From Iphinoe sp. HA4291-MV1 (GTDB taxonomy: Bacteria; Cyanobacteriota; Cyanobacteriia; Cyanobacteriales; Nostocaceae), in NCBI GenBank assembly GCA_019359415.1, contig JAHHHH010000025.1, forward strand, positions 17,441-81,440: a stretch of DNA of 64,000 nt, in the 5' to 3' direction. The notes under the pieces were generated by a model, which was not told where the DNA came from, made no database searches, and worked only from the letters and a program-made list of their open reading frames with translations. The position numbers and the translations under genes are program-made. Below, piece by piece: positions 42,831 through 53,716 of this stretch (its first letter is position 1; every line of letters begins with the position of its first letter).

Positions 42831-45461
42831 ATGTCCTTTGTACCTCTGCACATTCATAGTGATTACAGTCTGCTTGATGGAGCAAGTCAACTGCCAGATT
42901 TAGCCGATCGCGCCATCGAACTAGGGATCAAGGCAATAGCCCTCACAGATCATGGTGTCATGTATGGTGCGATCGAACTCATTAAAATCTGCCGCAATAA
43001 AAATATCAAGCCAATTATCGGCAACGAAATGTATATTATTAACGGCGATATTACAAAACAAGAACGCCGTCCCCGCTATCATCAAGTTGTTTTAGCCAAA
43101 AATACAAAAGGATACAAAAATTTAGTTAAAATTACAACTCTTTCCCATCTCAAAGGTGTACAGGGTAAAGGAATTTTTTCCCGTCCTTGTATCAATAAAG
43201 AATTATTAAAAGAATACCATGAAGGCTTAATTGTCACGAGTGCTTGTTTGGGTGGCGAAGTTCCCCAAGCCATTCTGAGCGGGAAATTAGAGGCTGCACG
43301 AAAAGTTGCTCGGTGGTACAAAGAAGTCTTTGGTGAAGATTATTATTTAGAAATTCAAGACCACGGTTCCCAAGAAGACCGGATTGTGAATGTAGAAATT
43401 GTGAAAATTGCGCGGGAGCTAGATATAAAAATTATCGCAACTAACGATTCACATTTTATTTCTTGTTATGACGTTGAAGCGCACGATGCTTTGCTGTGCA
43501 TTCAAACCGGCAAATTGATTGCTGAAGATAATCGCATGCGTTATAGCGGTACAGAATATCTCAAATCTGCAGAGGAAATGAAGCTGCTATTTCGTGACCA
43601 TTTGCCAGATGATGTCATTGAGGAAGCTGTAACAACCACAGTCGAAGTTGCAGATAAAGTCGAACCCTACCAAATTCTGGATACGCCTCGTCTTCCCAAT
43701 TATCCCATTCCATCAGGTTACACTGCTGACACATTTGTTGAAAAAGTTGCTTGGGAAGGACTCTTACAAAAACTAAATCGCAAATCTAGAAATGAAGTTG
43801 ACCAAGTTTATAAAGATAGGCTGGAATATGAACTCAAAATGATTCAGAAGATGGGTTTTTCCACCTACTTTTTAGTTGTGTGGGACTACATCAAATTTGC
43901 TAGAGATAATAATATTCCTGTTGGACCTGGAAGAGGTTCTGCAGCGGGGTCATTAGTCGCTTATACTATGGGAATTACTAACATTGACCCTGTGCATCAC
44001 GGGCTTCTATTTGAAAGATTTCTCAACCCAGATCGGAAATCCATGCCTGATATTGATACAGATTTCTGTATCGAACAACGGGATAAAGTGATTGATTATG
44101 TCACAGAAAAGTATGGTAAAGAAAGAGTTGCCCAAATCATTACCTTTAACCGCTTGACTTCTAAAGCGGTTTTAAAAGATGTTGCCAGAGTGTTAAATAT
44201 TCCCTATGGGGAATCAGACAAAATGGCAAAGTTAATTCCTGTTTCGCGAGGAAAACCTACTAAACTCAAAGTGATGATTTCCGATGCAACACCAGAACCA
44301 CAGTTTAAAGAAAAATATGATAACGATCCGATAGTACAGCACTGGGTGGACATGGCAATTCGGATTGAAGGAACAAATAAAACATTTGGTGTCCATGCAG
44401 CCGGTGTTGTAATTTCTGCTGAACCATTAGATGAAATTGTTCCACTCCAAAAAAATAACGATGGTTCTGTGATTACCCAGTATTTCATGGAAGATTTGGA
44501 ATCACTGGGATTGTTAAAGATGGATTTTCTGGGTTTAAAAAACCTAACAATGATTCAGAGAACCATTGATTTGATTGAGCAAAGTAAAGGATTTAGAATT
44601 GACCCGTACGACATCACGACTCAAGAGAGAAAAGCTCAGAGAATATTAGCAAAAGGCGAGTATAAAACCTTGCCAAACGACGTTAGGAAAACTTACGAAC
44701 TTTTAGAAGCAGGTGAATTAGAAGGCATCTTTCAATTAGAATCTTCTGGAATGCGTCAAATAGTACGCGATTTAAAGCCTTCTAATATAGAAGACATTTC
44801 CTCAATTTTAGCACTCTATCGACCGGGACCATTAGATGCGGGACTGATTCCCAAGTTTATTAACCGTAAGCATGGTCGAGAGAAGATAGAATATGAAACA
44901 CAAATTTTAGAACCAATATTAGATGAAACCTATGGAATTATGGTCTATCAAGAGCAAATTATGAAAATTGCTCAAGATATGGCTGGATATTCTTTAGGAC
45001 AGGCAGATTTGCTGCGCCGTGCGATGGGGAAAAAGAAAGTTGATGAGATGATGAAGCAGCGAGAGAAATTTGTGGATGGCGCAGCAAAAAATGGAGTGAA
45101 AAAACAGATTGCGGAAGAATTATTCGAGCAAATGTTGAAGTTTGCTGAATATTGTTTAAGCTATGATACGGAAGTGTTGACGGTAGAGTATGGATTTTTG
45201 CCGATTGGGGAGATTGTCGAAAAAAGAATTGAATGCAGTGTGTATACAGTTGATAATCAGGGAAATATCTATACGCAACCTATCGCCCAGTGGCATAATC
45301 GTGGACAGCAAGAAGTTTTTGAATATTGTCTCGAAGATGATTCTGTGATTCGCGCAACGAAAGACCATAAGTTTATGACGACTGATGGGCAAATGTTGCC
45401 AATTGATGAGATATTTGAGCGGGGATTAGATTTGATGAGAGTTGAGGGATTACCGGATTAA
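42831..45461 (+). CDS. dnaE: DNA polymerase III alpha, N-terminal part with split intein
   Basis: 876 residues. Residues 1-774 are the N-terminal extein of the replicative polymerase: a PHP domain ([16 protein letters not shown]), then the polymerase palm with [14 protein letters not shown] and the PDIDTDF catalytic aspartates. At residue 775 the protein switches to the N-half of the DnaE split intein, [14 protein letters not shown] (Cys codon 45153-45155), and ends after 102 residues. The C-half intein plus the rest of DnaE must be encoded elsewhere, and the two parts are joined by trans-splicing. Block A and block B ([11 protein letters not shown]) residues are intact, so splicing should work. 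Confidence 0.97.
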   Translation: MSFVPLHIHSDYSLLDGASQLPDLADRAIELGIKAIALTDHGVMYGAIELIKICRNKNIKPIIGNEMYIINGDITKQERRPRYHQVVLAKNTKGYKNLVKITTLSHLKGVQGKGIFSRPCINKELLKEYHEGLIVTSACLGGEVPQAILSGKLEAARKVARWYKEVFGEDYYLEIQDHGSQEDRIVNVEIVKIARELDIKIIATNDSHFISCYDVEAHDALLCIQTGKLIAEDNRMRYSGTEYLKSAEEMKLLFRDHLPDDVIEEAVTTTVEVADKVEPYQILDTPRLPNYPIPSGYTADTFVEKVAWEGLLQKLNRKSRNEVDQVYKDRLEYELKMIQKMGFSTYFLVVWDYIKFARDNNIPVGPGRGSAAGSLVAYTMGITNIDPVHHGLLFERFLNPDRKSMPDIDTDFCIEQRDKVIDYVTEKYGKERVAQIITFNRLTSKAVLKDVARVLNIPYGESDKMAKLIPVSRGKPTKLKVMISDATPEPQFKEKYDNDPIVQHWVDMAIRIEGTNKTFGVHAAGVVISAEPLDEIVPLQKNNDGSVITQYFMEDLESLGLLKMDFLGLKNLTMIQRTIDLIEQSKGFRIDPYDITTQERKAQRILAKGEYKTLPNDVRKTYELLEAGELEGIFQLESSGMRQIVRDLKPSNIEDISSILALYRPGPLDAGLIPKFINRKHGREKIEYETQILEPILDETYGIMVYQEQIMKIAQDMAGYSLGQADLLRRAMGKKKVDEMMKQREKFVDGAAKNGVKKQIAEELFEQMLKFAEYCLSYDTEVLTVEYGFLPIGEIVEKRIECSVYTVDNQGNIYTQPIAQWHNRGQQEVFEYCLEDDSVIRATKDHKFMTTDGQMLPIDEIFERGLDLMRVEGLPD

Positions 45462-45496
45462 CAATTCAAAATTCACGCATTCAAAATTAAAGACAG

Positions 45497-45527
45497 TTTG
45501 AGTTGGGGATTTAAACCCCAACTCAAA
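45497..45527. terminator. Hairpin between convergent dnaE and VOC genes
   Basis: TTTGAGTTGGGG-ATTTAAA-CCCCAACTCAAA: a perfect 12-bp stem with a 7-base loop, 36 bases after the dnaE stop. It could stop transcription from both sides, though no T-run follows. The same words occur in the hairpin at 7173-7192, so it may instead be a dispersed repeat. Confidence 0.5.
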
Positions 45528-45552
45528 TCGCAATCCCCAGGCATCGCTCATC

Positions 45553-45945
45553 TTATTTCTGACTTTCATAAATCTCCAAAGGCAAATTATCTGGATCTTT
45601 AAAAAAAGTAAATTTCTTATCAGTCAGTTCATCAATCCTAATATCTTCCACCTCTACACCCTTCGATTTTAAATAACTAATCGTTTGCTCAACATCATCA
45701 ACTTCAAAAGCCAGATGTCTTAAACCACAAGCCTCTGGATGACTCACTCTTTGAGGAGGATTGGGAAAAGAAAATAACTCAATTTGGTGATTTTCTCCTA
45801 CTCGTAAATCTAACTTATAAGAATTTCGCTGAGTACGAAAAGTCTCATTAATAATAGAAAAACCTAAAACTTCTGTATAAAACTTCTTTGAGCGCTCGTA
45901 ATTAGAACAAATAATCGCTACATGGTGAATCCCAGTAATTCTCAT
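45553..45945 (-). CDS. VOC-family (glyoxalase-like) metalloprotein
   Basis: 130 residues, one vicinal-oxygen-chelate domain made of two beta-alpha-beta3 units. It begins MRITGIHHVAIICSNYERSKKFYTEVLGF and contains EACGLRHLAFEVDDVE and DPDNLPLEIYE. Metal ligands are expected at His8 of the first unit, His in RHLAFEV and the final Glu (LEIYE). It resembles the YaeR/SMU1112c subgroup, whose substrate is unknown. It faces dnaE across a hairpin. Confidence 0.85.
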   Translation of the reverse strand: MRITGIHHVAIICSNYERSKKFYTEVLGFSIINETFRTQRNSYKLDLRVGENHQIELFSFPNPPQRVSHPEACGLRHLAFEVDDVEQTISYLKSKGVEVEDIRIDELTDKKFTFFKDPDNLPLEIYESQK

Positions 45946-46115
45946 TCTCTTTCTTGGCGTCCTTTGCGTCTAAAGCCCTTTGGGCATGCGCCTTTCCTGC
46001 GGAACGCTGCTTTGTAAGTCCTGCGGACAGGCTTGCGCCAACGCCTCTGGCGTCGCCCCTTGGGCGAAGGGCGGTTCGTTTCTTTTAAGGGCAGGCAAAA
46101 AACCTGCCCCACAAA
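45946..46115. repeat. GC-rich palindromic repeats and hairpin
   Basis: Contains nested words such as GCCAACGCCTCTGGCGTCGC and CGCCCCTTGGGCGAAGGGCG, which recur at 57061-57100. Next to the vWA gene stop is GGGCAGG-CAAAAAA-CCTGCCC (46090-46110), a 7-bp stem that could act as terminator for that gene. Confidence 0.5.
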
Positions 46116-47363
46116 CTAAGAATCCTGTAAAATAGTTTTGGACACAATTCTGGTTTTCTTGCGATCGCCCTCCGATAACTCTTCGCCAGCTTGTAAGCGA
46201 GTGGCAGAAGTTTGCAACACTGTTGCTGCACTTTTATCTCCCATTTGCAGCGCGGTTTTGGCAGCAGTTTGCAACATCGTTGCTGCACCCGCGCGATCGC
46301 CCTGTTGCAATTTTGCTTCTGCTAGTTGCGTTTGCCGATATTTGGCTAGTGCCAAAATATGTTGCTGTACTTGAGGATTACCAGAAGGTTGGTAGACTCG
46401 TACCACATTCGCCTCAATAGGGATGTTTTCTGAAAGTAACCCTGTTTTGTTTTGCGCCGGATCATCATAGCGGACTTGCAACCTCGCGATAGTCTGTCTA
46501 CCTTCTGGCAACTGTCCCAAGTAGATATTTGCCAAAATAACCCGTTCCACATCTTTCATCAAATCTCCCAAGCGCACAGCAAAACGTGCATCAGCTTCTA
46601 GTTGCACTGGTAATTCTATTGTGTCTGGGGCAACTTGGGCAATAGGTTTGAGTTCTGCAAACCGTACACTAGGTACTAAGGAAAATAGTAGATAAGCATT
46701 CGTCAATCCTACTGTTTGAATGCGGTTGAAAAGACGACTAAACTCATCTACTACCTGTTCTGGTTGTTGAATGTAGGACAAAGTGCCACCACCAGCATCT
46801 GCAAGTTTTTCCAGAACATCTTGGTTCCAAGTGTCTCCAAATCCTAAAGTGTTTAAAGTTAAATTATAGCCAGTTGCCAACTGGGCAAATTTCAAACAAC
46901 GGTTATTGTCACCGTGTTCATTTTCACCATCAGTTAAGAGAAAGGCTTGGGAAACAGTTTCTTTTTTTCCTTTCGCTAGTTCCTCAATACCCAAGCGCAA
47001 ACCTTCATCTACAGCCGTTCCACCATCAGCAGAAAGGCGATTAATTTGCTGTTTAATTCGCTCAGGATTTTCGATAATTTGATTGGGGACTAAAACCTTT
47101 GCACGGTGGTCAAAAACAACAATACTCAGGCGATCCCCTGGCTTAAGTTTGTCAACAAGACGAGTCGCTGCTTTTTTGACAGTTTCTAAAGAGCGCCCAC
47201 TCATCGAACCACTATGGTCGAGAATTAGGCATAAATTCAGTGGGACGTTGCGGTCCAGATTTTCTGCGATCGCAGAAATGGAAATTGCCAACTGACGTTG
47301 ACTGTTCGATTGATTGGCATCTAAGTTGCCATCATTGAGAGCAGGCTGTAAGCTAACCTTCAT
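46116..47363 (-). CDS. von Willebrand factor A domain protein
   Basis: 415 residues, no signal peptide or membrane helix. The vWA domain begins near residue 40 and has a complete MIDAS metal site: DHSGSMSG, then the Thr of DGGTAVDEG and the Asp of LLTDGENEHG. A beta-rich domain follows (about residues 215-320). A C-terminal helical part is full of Ala, Gln and Leu (LAEAKLQQGDRAGAATMLQTAAKTALQ). Similar single-domain proteins are common in cyanobacteria, where they are thought to mediate protein-protein contacts. No chaperone ATPase is adjacent, so the partner is unknown. Confidence 0.85.
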   Translation of the reverse strand: MKVSLQPALNDGNLDANQSNSQRQLAISISAIAENLDRNVPLNLCLILDHSGSMSGRSLETVKKAATRLVDKLKPGDRLSIVVFDHRAKVLVPNQIIENPERIKQQINRLSADGGTAVDEGLRLGIEELAKGKKETVSQAFLLTDGENEHGDNNRCLKFAQLATGYNLTLNTLGFGDTWNQDVLEKLADAGGGTLSYIQQPEQVVDEFSRLFNRIQTVGLTNAYLLFSLVPSVRFAELKPIAQVAPDTIELPVQLEADARFAVRLGDLMKDVERVILANIYLGQLPEGRQTIARLQVRYDDPAQNKTGLLSENIPIEANVVRVYQPSGNPQVQQHILALAKYRQTQLAEAKLQQGDRAGAATMLQTAAKTALQMGDKSAATVLQTSATRLQAGEELSEGDRKKTRIVSKTILQDS

Positions 47364-47651
47364 AACCCCCCAGGATTCCTACACAGGCTATACATATTTA
47401 TAAATAACTTCAAAGTACAGTATCAGCACTTCGGAAAAGTTGTCTGACAATAACTTTAAATAATATTCCTACTAATATAAGGATGTCAGAAAATAGGGGA
47501 ATAGGGAAATGGGAAATATTTTTTTGTCTTTACCCTATACTCTGACTTCTTTACACTTCTACACCTTAGAGAGAAATCCACACCTCCAAGCAAGTAAACA
47601 TCGCGCTAGGATGTACTACAGTTAACGGCATGAATTTAGGCAACAGTTGCT
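47364..47651. other. Intergenic stretch between divergent vWA and clpR genes
   Basis: About 290 AT-rich bases upstream of both genes. It includes a GGGGAATAGGGAAATGGG-like purine run near 47495-47512. The clpR promoter must be here. I saw no operator. Confidence 0.4.
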
Positions 47652-48359
47652 ATGGAAAATTCCATCATTAAGGCCGTGCAAGCGCCTTACTACGGCGACA
47701 GCTTCTACCGAACACCGCCGCCTGATTTACCTTCTCTATTGTTAAAAGAGCGTATTATATATCTGGGCTTGCCCTTAGTTTCACCAGATGAGTATAAACA
47801 GCAACTGGGAGTAGACGTAACAGAACTCATTATTGCTCAACTTCTGTACCTGCAATACGAAGATCCAGAAAAGCCCATTTCTATCTACATCAACTCCACA
47901 GGCACTTCTTGGTACACTGGTGATGCCATAGGTTCTGAAACAGAAGCTTTTGCCATTTGTGACACCATTAAATACATCAAGCCGCCAGTCAATACCATCT
48001 GTCTTGGTTACGCTATGGGTACAGCGGCAATGATTCTCTCTTCTGGAACGAAGGGACACCGTGCCAGTTTACCGAATGCGACGATTGTTCTCCACCAAGC
48101 AAAACGTGGTACTGGCTACGCTCAAGCAACAGACATTCAAATTCAAGCACAAGAAGTGCTGAAAAACAAGCAAATGATTCTAGATATTCTCTCACGGAAT
48201 ACAGGACAGCCTGTGGAGAGAATCGCCAAAGATATAGATCGCAAGTTCTACATGACACCCCAAGAAGCCAAAGAATATGGAGAACATGGCTTGATTGACC
48301 GGGTTTTAGAAAGTACCAAAGAACTTCCTCTAGCATTGGCTGCTGCTATTCCTAGTTAG
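47652..48359 (+). CDS. clpR: ClpR, catalytically altered Clp protease subunit
   Basis: 235 residues of the ClpP fold. The catalytic Ser motif GMAASMG is replaced by GYAMGTAAM, so the nucleophile position is Gly. The His (IVLHQA) and Asp (DIDRKFYM) are kept. An N-terminal extension of about 20 residues and the insertion TSWYTGDAIGSETEAF are typical for cyanobacterial ClpR. It assembles with ClpP3 into a mixed core that works with ClpC (established in Synechococcus). The active subunit gene follows after 36 bases, forming the usual operon. Confidence 0.93.
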   Translation: MENSIIKAVQAPYYGDSFYRTPPPDLPSLLLKERIIYLGLPLVSPDEYKQQLGVDVTELIIAQLLYLQYEDPEKPISIYINSTGTSWYTGDAIGSETEAFAICDTIKYIKPPVNTICLGYAMGTAAMILSSGTKGHRASLPNATIVLHQAKRGTGYAQATDIQIQAQEVLKNKQMILDILSRNTGQPVERIAKDIDRKFYMTPQEAKEYGEHGLIDRVLESTKELPLALAAAIPS

Positions 48360-48395
48360 TTAAATCTTATTTTTCGCTAAAAACAAGAGAATCTT

Positions 48396-48986
48396 ATGCC
48401 GATTGGTATTCCTAGAGTCCCTTTTCGCTTTCCTGGGGAACCTTATACCCAGTGGATTAATATTTACGAACGCCTTGCTTTGGAACGCATCATTTTCCTA
48501 AGTGGAGAAGTGAGCGACGGCATGGCTAATGCTATCATTGCCAGACTGCTCTACATGGATTCCGAAGATCCAAGCAAGGATATCAGTATCTACATCAACT
48601 CCCCTGGAGGTTCGGTGACAGCAGGTCTTGCCATTTATGACACCATGCAGCACATCAAAGCAAATGTGGTTACAATCTGTGTGGGGATGGCAGCTTCCAT
48701 GGGTTCGTTCCTGCTAGCAGCTGGCACTAAGGGCAAACGTCTTGCCTTGCCTAATTCCCGAATTCTCATTCACCAACCTCTTGGCGGTGCTCAAGGTCAA
48801 GCGACCGATATTGAGATTGAAGCTAAGCAGATTCTGAAGATGCGGCAGCAACTTAATGAAATGTTAGCTGCTTGCACGGGTCAGCCTTTAGAAAAAATTC
48901 AAAAAGACACAGACCGTGATTACTGGATGTCAGCTCAAGAGGCAAAGGAATATGGTTTGATTGACCGTGTGATTGAAGAACGTTAA
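48396..48986 (+). CDS. clpP: ATP-dependent Clp protease proteolytic subunit
   Basis: 196 residues with the full catalytic triad: Ser in GMAASMGSF, His in LIHQPLGG, Asp in DTDRDYWM. N-terminal [15 protein letters not shown] and the substrate-entry residues match the ClpP3 group of cyanobacteria that partners with ClpR. It degrades unfolded or tagged proteins fed by a Clp ATPase. Co-transcribed with clpR; the gene order is the conserved one. Confidence 0.94.
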   Translation: MPIGIPRVPFRFPGEPYTQWINIYERLALERIIFLSGEVSDGMANAIIARLLYMDSEDPSKDISIYINSPGGSVTAGLAIYDTMQHIKANVVTICVGMAASMGSFLLAAGTKGKRLALPNSRILIHQPLGGAQGQATDIEIEAKQILKMRQQLNEMLAACTGQPLEKIQKDTDRDYWMSAQEAKEYGLIDRVIEER

Positions 48987-49297
48987 TGGGCAATGGGCAA
49001 AACAAGTCAAAAGAACCAAGTAAAAAGTGAGCCAGTGCGGTGGACGGGTTCCCCGGCATAAAGCAACTGGCGAATCCGTAAGGATAAAAAGAAAGAATTT
49101 TTCTTTTGCCTTTTGACTTTTAACTTTTAACTTAATTCGGGGGCAATGGGCAATGGGCAAAAATTATTCTTCTCCCCTGCTCCCCTGCTCCCCTGCTCCT
49201 CTGCTCCCCTACTCCCTGCTCCCCCGTTTTTACAAGAGTTTTAGGACGAACTGTGAAAAGTCAGGGGAGATAATGTCTAGACACTTTGTATACAGTA
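48987..49297. other. Intergenic repeats after clpP
   Basis: About 310 bases containing AATGGGCA repeats next to the clpP stop, a TTTTGACTTTTAACTTTTAACTT run near 49112-49134, and a pyrimidine tract of CCCCTGCT-type octamers (about 49175-49225). These are short tandem repeats of filamentous cyanobacteria. No gene is seen. Confidence 0.6.
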
Positions 49298-49945
49298 TTA
49301 ATTCTTACGTAAAATTGTAGATAATGGAGTGTGTTTGCGTATATCTAACAGATTCGCCAGAGATTCTTTACCCTGACTCTGCGAGACGCTTTGCTCTGGT
49401 GGTAAAACTGTGATGACAGGTTCTATTTGACTTGGCATCACTACAACGGGCGTCCTTGCTTGTGATGGTACGAAAACTGGCAAATTTTTCTTGGCACGAG
49501 GTTCTAATCCTGGGTGACGTTGTGCTAGGCGCTTCTGATAGCGGTTAATATGATTTTTGACTTTTTGACGCTGTGCTGGACGGTTTAGTAGTAGGAATAA
49601 TATCAAGCTACCACTGGCACAACTTAGAGCAATAGCAGCCACCATCCATAAGGGTGTAGGATTGGTTGTCTTAGAGGGTGCTTTGATTAGTTTGACAATT
49701 TCAGCTTCTGCTACTTCTGGTTCTTCCTGTTCCATACGCCCTACATAACCTAAGCTGTACAGGGCAAGAGCACTAGTACCTAGAAAAATTAATAACAACC
49801 CAGTCGGCAATAGCCAAGGATGATGCACAAGCAGATGTATCAGAGAATTATTGCTCCCTGTTCGTCCTGAGATTTTCTTCTCCGACTCGAGTATAGGTGC
49901 TTCCGATTGGGATGACTGCTGCTGTACACTTTGGCTGTTTTCCAT
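49298..49945 (-). CDS. Hypothetical protein with two membrane helices
   Basis: 215 residues. A polar Gln/Ser-rich N-terminus, helix 1 at about 43-66 (WLLPTGLLLIFLGTSALALYSLGYV), an acidic loop (QEEPEVAEAEIV), helix 2 near 99-121 (LWMVAAIALSCASGSLILFLLL), then a basic cytoplasmic tail (QRQKVKNHINRYQKRLAQRH) and a Pro/Ser-rich end. I do not recognise the family. The basic-acidic pattern suggests both ends are cytoplasmic. It is transcribed alone, ahead of ddl in genome order but on the same strand with a 181-base gap. Confidence 0.65.
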   Translation of the reverse strand: MENSQSVQQQSSQSEAPILESEKKISGRTGSNNSLIHLLVHHPWLLPTGLLLIFLGTSALALYSLGYVGRMEQEEPEVAEAEIVKLIKAPSKTTNPTPLWMVAAIALSCASGSLILFLLLNRPAQRQKVKNHINRYQKRLAQRHPGLEPRAKKNLPVFVPSQARTPVVVMPSQIEPVITVLPPEQSVSQSQGKESLANLLDIRKHTPLSTILRKN

Positions 49946-50126
49946 GATTGCTTTGCGAATCTTTGTACCCTCCAGTTCTTGATTGTACTGAAGGGTTAAC
50001 TATGATGTATCCGTAGAAAATTACCAGATGTAAGTAACTTTTATCTGAAATACAGGTTGCTCAATCCGATGTTTTCTACTAGAAAATTTGTATTTTTTAT
50101 GACTTGTAACTATGAACGACTGGAAA

Positions 50127-51239
50127 TCATTTCACCTCTTCCCTTGTTGAGAAAGTAGAATGTCTTTCGAGAGCAAATTGGATTAAGGAGTCAACTAATT
50201 CAGGAAAAGAGATACCGCTATGCGCCCAGAGTAGAGGGTACATACTTGTTGCTGTAAAACCTGGTAAAGTGTTGATTTCGTTAATGAAAACTTCTCCTGT
50301 GGCTTCTAGGTAGAAAAAATCTACCCTTGCTAATCCAGCAGCATCAACGGCAGTAAAGGCTTGCAACGCCATTTCCTGAATTTGACGAGTGACAGCTTCT
50401 GAAACAGGTGCAGGAATCAGTAAATCTGCCTTACCTTCCGTATATTTAGTTTCATAATTATAAAATTCACTTGCGTAAGTAATCTCACCAATAACTGAAG
50501 CTTTAGGACTATCATTTCCTAAAACGGCGCACTCTAATTCTCGTGCGACAACTCCAGCTTCAACAATGATCCTTCGGTCATAGCTGGCGGCGTTATCTAA
50601 TGCTGCTTCTAATTCTTTTGTTGATCGCACTTTGGCAATGCCTACCGATGAACCTAAATTAGCAGGTTTGACAAAGCACGGATAACCCAAAGTTGCCTCA
50701 ATTTCATCACATACTTTCGAGAAAACACAAGGATTTGACCAAATTTGCGTTCGATTTAACGCCTTGTATTTTACCTGTGGCAATCCCGCTTGGGCAAAGG
50801 CTGTTTTCATGGCAACTTTATCCATTCCCACCGCAGAACCCAATACTCCAGAACCAACAAAGGGGACTTGCATTAAGGTGAGTAACCCTTGTATTGTGCC
50901 ATCTTCGCCGTTGGGACCGTGGAGAATGGGAAACCAAACATCCACTTCTGCGACTTGGGAAGGAGATTGCCAACGGTTGAGAGCTTGAGTTTTGGCAACT
51001 GATAATTGATGATCAGATGTAGTTGGCAATTGCTGTGGTGTTCCTGATTCCAAGACTTGTTGCGGTACATCCCCTGCTAGCCAACGTCCATCTTTGTGAA
51101 TGTAGAAAGGCAAGATTTCGTACTTATCAGTATTTTGCTCTGCATTCAAGGCTCTAGCGATCGCTCGTGCTGAACTTATAGAAACTTCATGTTCTCCCGA
51201 ACGACCACCAAAGAGCAACCCTACTCGCAGCTTTGTCAT
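50127..51239 (-). CDS. ddl: D-alanine--D-alanine ligase
   Basis: ATP-grasp enzyme that joins two D-alanines for peptidoglycan. Motifs: [11 protein letters not shown] at the N-terminus, [17 protein letters not shown], a Gly-rich loop [11 protein letters not shown], and the metal-binding end [22 protein letters not shown]. The frame extends 34 codons upstream to 51341, but that part is unrelated to the family, while ATG at 51239 is preceded by AGAGG and begins [12 protein letters not shown], the true N-terminus. Length 370 is normal. A decayed copy of the 5' end and leader lies at 51645-51804. Confidence 0.93.
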   Translation of the reverse strand: MTKLRVGLLFGGRSGEHEVSISSARAIARALNAEQNTDKYEILPFYIHKDGRWLAGDVPQQVLESGTPQQLPTTSDHQLSVAKTQALNRWQSPSQVAEVDVWFPILHGPNGEDGTIQGLLTLMQVPFVGSGVLGSAVGMDKVAMKTAFAQAGLPQVKYKALNRTQIWSNPCVFSKVCDEIEATLGYPCFVKPANLGSSVGIAKVRSTKELEAALDNAASYDRRIIVEAGVVARELECAVLGNDSPKASVIGEITYASEFYNYETKYTEGKADLLIPAPVSEAVTRQIQEMALQAFTAVDAAGLARVDFFYLEATGEVFINEINTLPGFTATSMYPLLWAHSGISFPELVDSLIQFALERHSTFSTREEVK

Positions 51240-51341
51240 CTGAAGTACCTCTACACACGTCAAATTCAGATAGCGTAGCACATCTGAGCGAAGTTGCTGT
51301 ATTTTTTCATTAAGAAGTTCTTTGCGATCGCCCACCAGCAC

Positions 51342-51527
51342 TCAGGTAAATTGCATCTTAGAATCAGTGTCTGTGCTGACACCCCAGATTTCCTGCTCAG
51401 AAAAACCAAGCTCGTGAAAGTCATTCTCTCGCAGTTCTGCTTCGTTAGCACAAAAGAACTCATCGAGCTGTGGAGGTTTTATTGGTGTTCCTGCAATACT
51501 CAGAAAGTGATGTGAAATAGACGCCAT
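51342..51527 (-). CDS. Possible small protein upstream of ddl
   Basis: A 61-codon frame (MASISHHFLSIAGTPIKPP ... SKMQFT) ending about 100 bases before the ddl start. It is acidic in the middle (CANEAELRENDF), has no recognised domain, no membrane helix and no strong ribosome site. It lies in the leader region between ddl and the duplicated copy of its 5' end. It may be real or chance. Confidence 0.25.
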   Translation of the reverse strand: MASISHHFLSIAGTPIKPPQLDEFFCANEAELRENDFHELGFSEQEIWGVSTDTDSKMQFT

Positions 51528-51644
51528 ACACAATTTCAATTTTGTTGTGTCATATAAGAAACGTAGCAATGCTACGTCGTCTTATACAAAACCTGATCCT
51601 AAAAGAGGAATTTCTGCGGCTTGATAAGGGTAATTCCTTAAGAT

Positions 51645-51804
51645 GTTAGCAATCACCCCTACTGAACTTATAAAAACTTCATGTTTTCCCGAACAATCAT
51701 CAAAGAGTTACCTACCCGCAGCTTTGTCATCTGAAATACCTCTTTTACATATCAAACTCAGATAACGTAGGACACTTAAGCAAAGTTGTTGTCTTTTTCT
51801 ATGT
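51645..51804 (-). pseudogene. Decayed duplicate of the ddl 5' end and leader
   Basis: About 150 bases match 51157-51311 with scattered changes. Shared words are GAACTTATA, AACTTCATGTT, CCCGAAC, CGCAGCTTTGTCATCTGAA and TACCTCT. The duplicated start MTKLRVG is followed at once by a stop codon, so nothing is encoded. This is a relic of a tandem duplication or a rearranged ddl region. Confidence 0.7.
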
Positions 51805-51982
51805 AGAGATTTTTTATGTAGTTATACGCCGCCGAGATTATGAAAATCATACCAATCGCCGAAAGTATTGTCAAATCGTCACTTCTTGACGCTATTCTCA
51901 ACAAATAGAAGAACTTTACAATTTTGATAAAGATTTGTAATTGCAAATTTCAAAAGCAAATTACATGTTGAATGAGTTCTCT

Positions 51983-53353
51983 TTATATAAGACTGTGCAC
52001 CACTTGGCGCACTTCCACGGGTTCACCAGTCAAACTAAAAGCGCGAACTTCGGTAATTCTTACCTTCACCAATTTGCCCTTGAGTTCATTGATATCACCA
52101 GTGAAGAATGTCAGACGATTACCCTGCGTGCGTCCCATCACTTGGGTTTTGTCTTTGGGGTTTTGGTCTTCCACTAGCACTTCCTCAACACGTCCCATGT
52201 AACGCCCTGATCGCTCGGTTGCTTTTATCGCAACGAGATGATTAAGCCGTTGCAGGCGATCGCTTTTGGTTTCTTCACTCAATTGCTCATCCCAAATTGC
52301 AGCTGGTGTTCCTGGACGTGGAGAATACGCCGCTGTATTCAACTGGTCAAAGCCAATCTCTTCTACTAGTTTGAGAGTATTTTCAAATTGCTCTTCTGTC
52401 TCGCCTGGAAAACCCACAATAGCATCAGCACTAATCGACGCATCTGGCATATACTGTCGAATCGTATCGATTATCCGGCGATATTTCTCGTGCGTGTAAC
52501 CTCGACTCATGCGTTTGAGGACTTCGTTATCCCCAGATTGGAAGGGAATGTGGAAGTGTTCACACACCTTGGGTAATTCCGCACAAGCTTTGATGAGCCT
52601 TTGTGTGAAATAGCGGGGATGAGAAGTCGCAAAACGAATCCTATCAATTCCCGGTACATCATGAACATAGTAAAGTAAATCAGTTAAAGTGTGCAGATGG
52701 CGACCTTCCGGCGTCACTCCTGGTAAATCTCGCCCGTAAGCGTCGATATTTTGACCGAGTAGGGTAACTTCTTTGAAACCAAGCCGCCCCAGTTGTTCCA
52801 TTTCTGCCCGAATTGCTTGGGGTGTACGGGACTGTTCGACACCGCGCACATTGGGAACCACACAGTAAGTGCAGCGTTCGTTACAACCGTAAATCACATT
52901 AACCCAAGCACTTACAGTACTATCTCGTCGCGGCTTGGTGATATCTTCGATAATGTGAACTGGCTCGGTCGCCACAACTTGGTTACCGTCAAACACTTGT
53001 TGTAGCAAATCTTTCAAGCGGTTAGCGTGTTGAGGTCCCATCACCATGTCTAATTCTGGCACACGCCGCAACAGTGCTTCGCCTTCCTGCTGAGCAACGC
53101 AACCTGCAACAATTATAGTTAAGTCTGGTTGCTCATGCTTGCGCTTTGCTTGTCTACCGAGATAAGAATAGACTTTTTGCTCAGCGTTATCTCGGATAGA
53201 GCAGGTATTGTAGAGAATTAAATCTGCATGATTTGGGTCTTCTGACCACTCAAAGCCCATATCTTCCAAAATGCCAGCCATACGTTCAGAGTCGGCTTTG
53301 TTCATTTGGCAACCGAAAGTAGTGATGTGATAGCGACGGGATAAAGTGGTCAT
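51983..53353 (-). CDS. miaB: tRNA methylthiotransferase MiaB
   Basis: 456-residue radical-SAM enzyme that adds the methylthio group to N6-isopentenyladenosine-37 of tRNA. The N-terminal UPF0004 domain holds Cys15, Cys51 and Cys85 for an auxiliary 4Fe-4S cluster. The radical-SAM motif GCNERCTYC (Cys157, 161, 164) binds the second cluster. A C-terminal TRAM domain ([13 protein letters not shown] to the end) binds tRNA. All six Cys are present. Single gene with ordinary length. Confidence 0.95.
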   Translation of the reverse strand: MTTLSRRYHITTFGCQMNKADSERMAGILEDMGFEWSEDPNHADLILYNTCSIRDNAEQKVYSYLGRQAKRKHEQPDLTIIVAGCVAQQEGEALLRRVPELDMVMGPQHANRLKDLLQQVFDGNQVVATEPVHIIEDITKPRRDSTVSAWVNVIYGCNERCTYCVVPNVRGVEQSRTPQAIRAEMEQLGRLGFKEVTLLGQNIDAYGRDLPGVTPEGRHLHTLTDLLYYVHDVPGIDRIRFATSHPRYFTQRLIKACAELPKVCEHFHIPFQSGDNEVLKRMSRGYTHEKYRRIIDTIRQYMPDASISADAIVGFPGETEEQFENTLKLVEEIGFDQLNTAAYSPRPGTPAAIWDEQLSEETKSDRLQRLNHLVAIKATERSGRYMGRVEEVLVEDQNPKDKTQVMGRTQGNRLTFFTGDINELKGKLVKVRITEVRAFSLTGEPVEVRQVVHSLI

Positions 53354-53716
53354 GGTAACTACAAAAGGAATGCGATAGCGAATTGCACTACTGAAAATAG
53401 TGATATTTTCTCGCGCCTACTGGAGAAGGGAGAACCGACCCAATATATTATAGCCACGCATTACCGCTAAATACTTACTCCTTTCCCGCCCGTACTCCGT
53501 AGGAGAACCCGTAGGGTAGATCACCGTTTAAGCAGCAGAGGAGCAGAGGAGAAGAAATTACATCGGTAATCTAAGGTAATCTTACACCGGCAAGGGAGTA
53601 TGATTGCATATTGACGATTCCCACAAAAGAGTCTGAAGCTAATATGCCCTCTGCCTCACGAGGGTCTTATACGTAAAAGATTGCCAGCCTTATAACTGAA
53701 TAAAGAGCTATCTGAA
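53354..53716. other. Intergenic stretch with short repeats
   Basis: About 360 bases upstream of miaB and downstream of the AllA-like gene. It contains the inverted words TCCGTAGGA and CCCGTAGGG near 53496-53516 and a short GCAGAGGAGCAGAGGAG run (53532-53548). The miaB promoter must lie near its right side. No gene seen. Confidence 0.5.
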
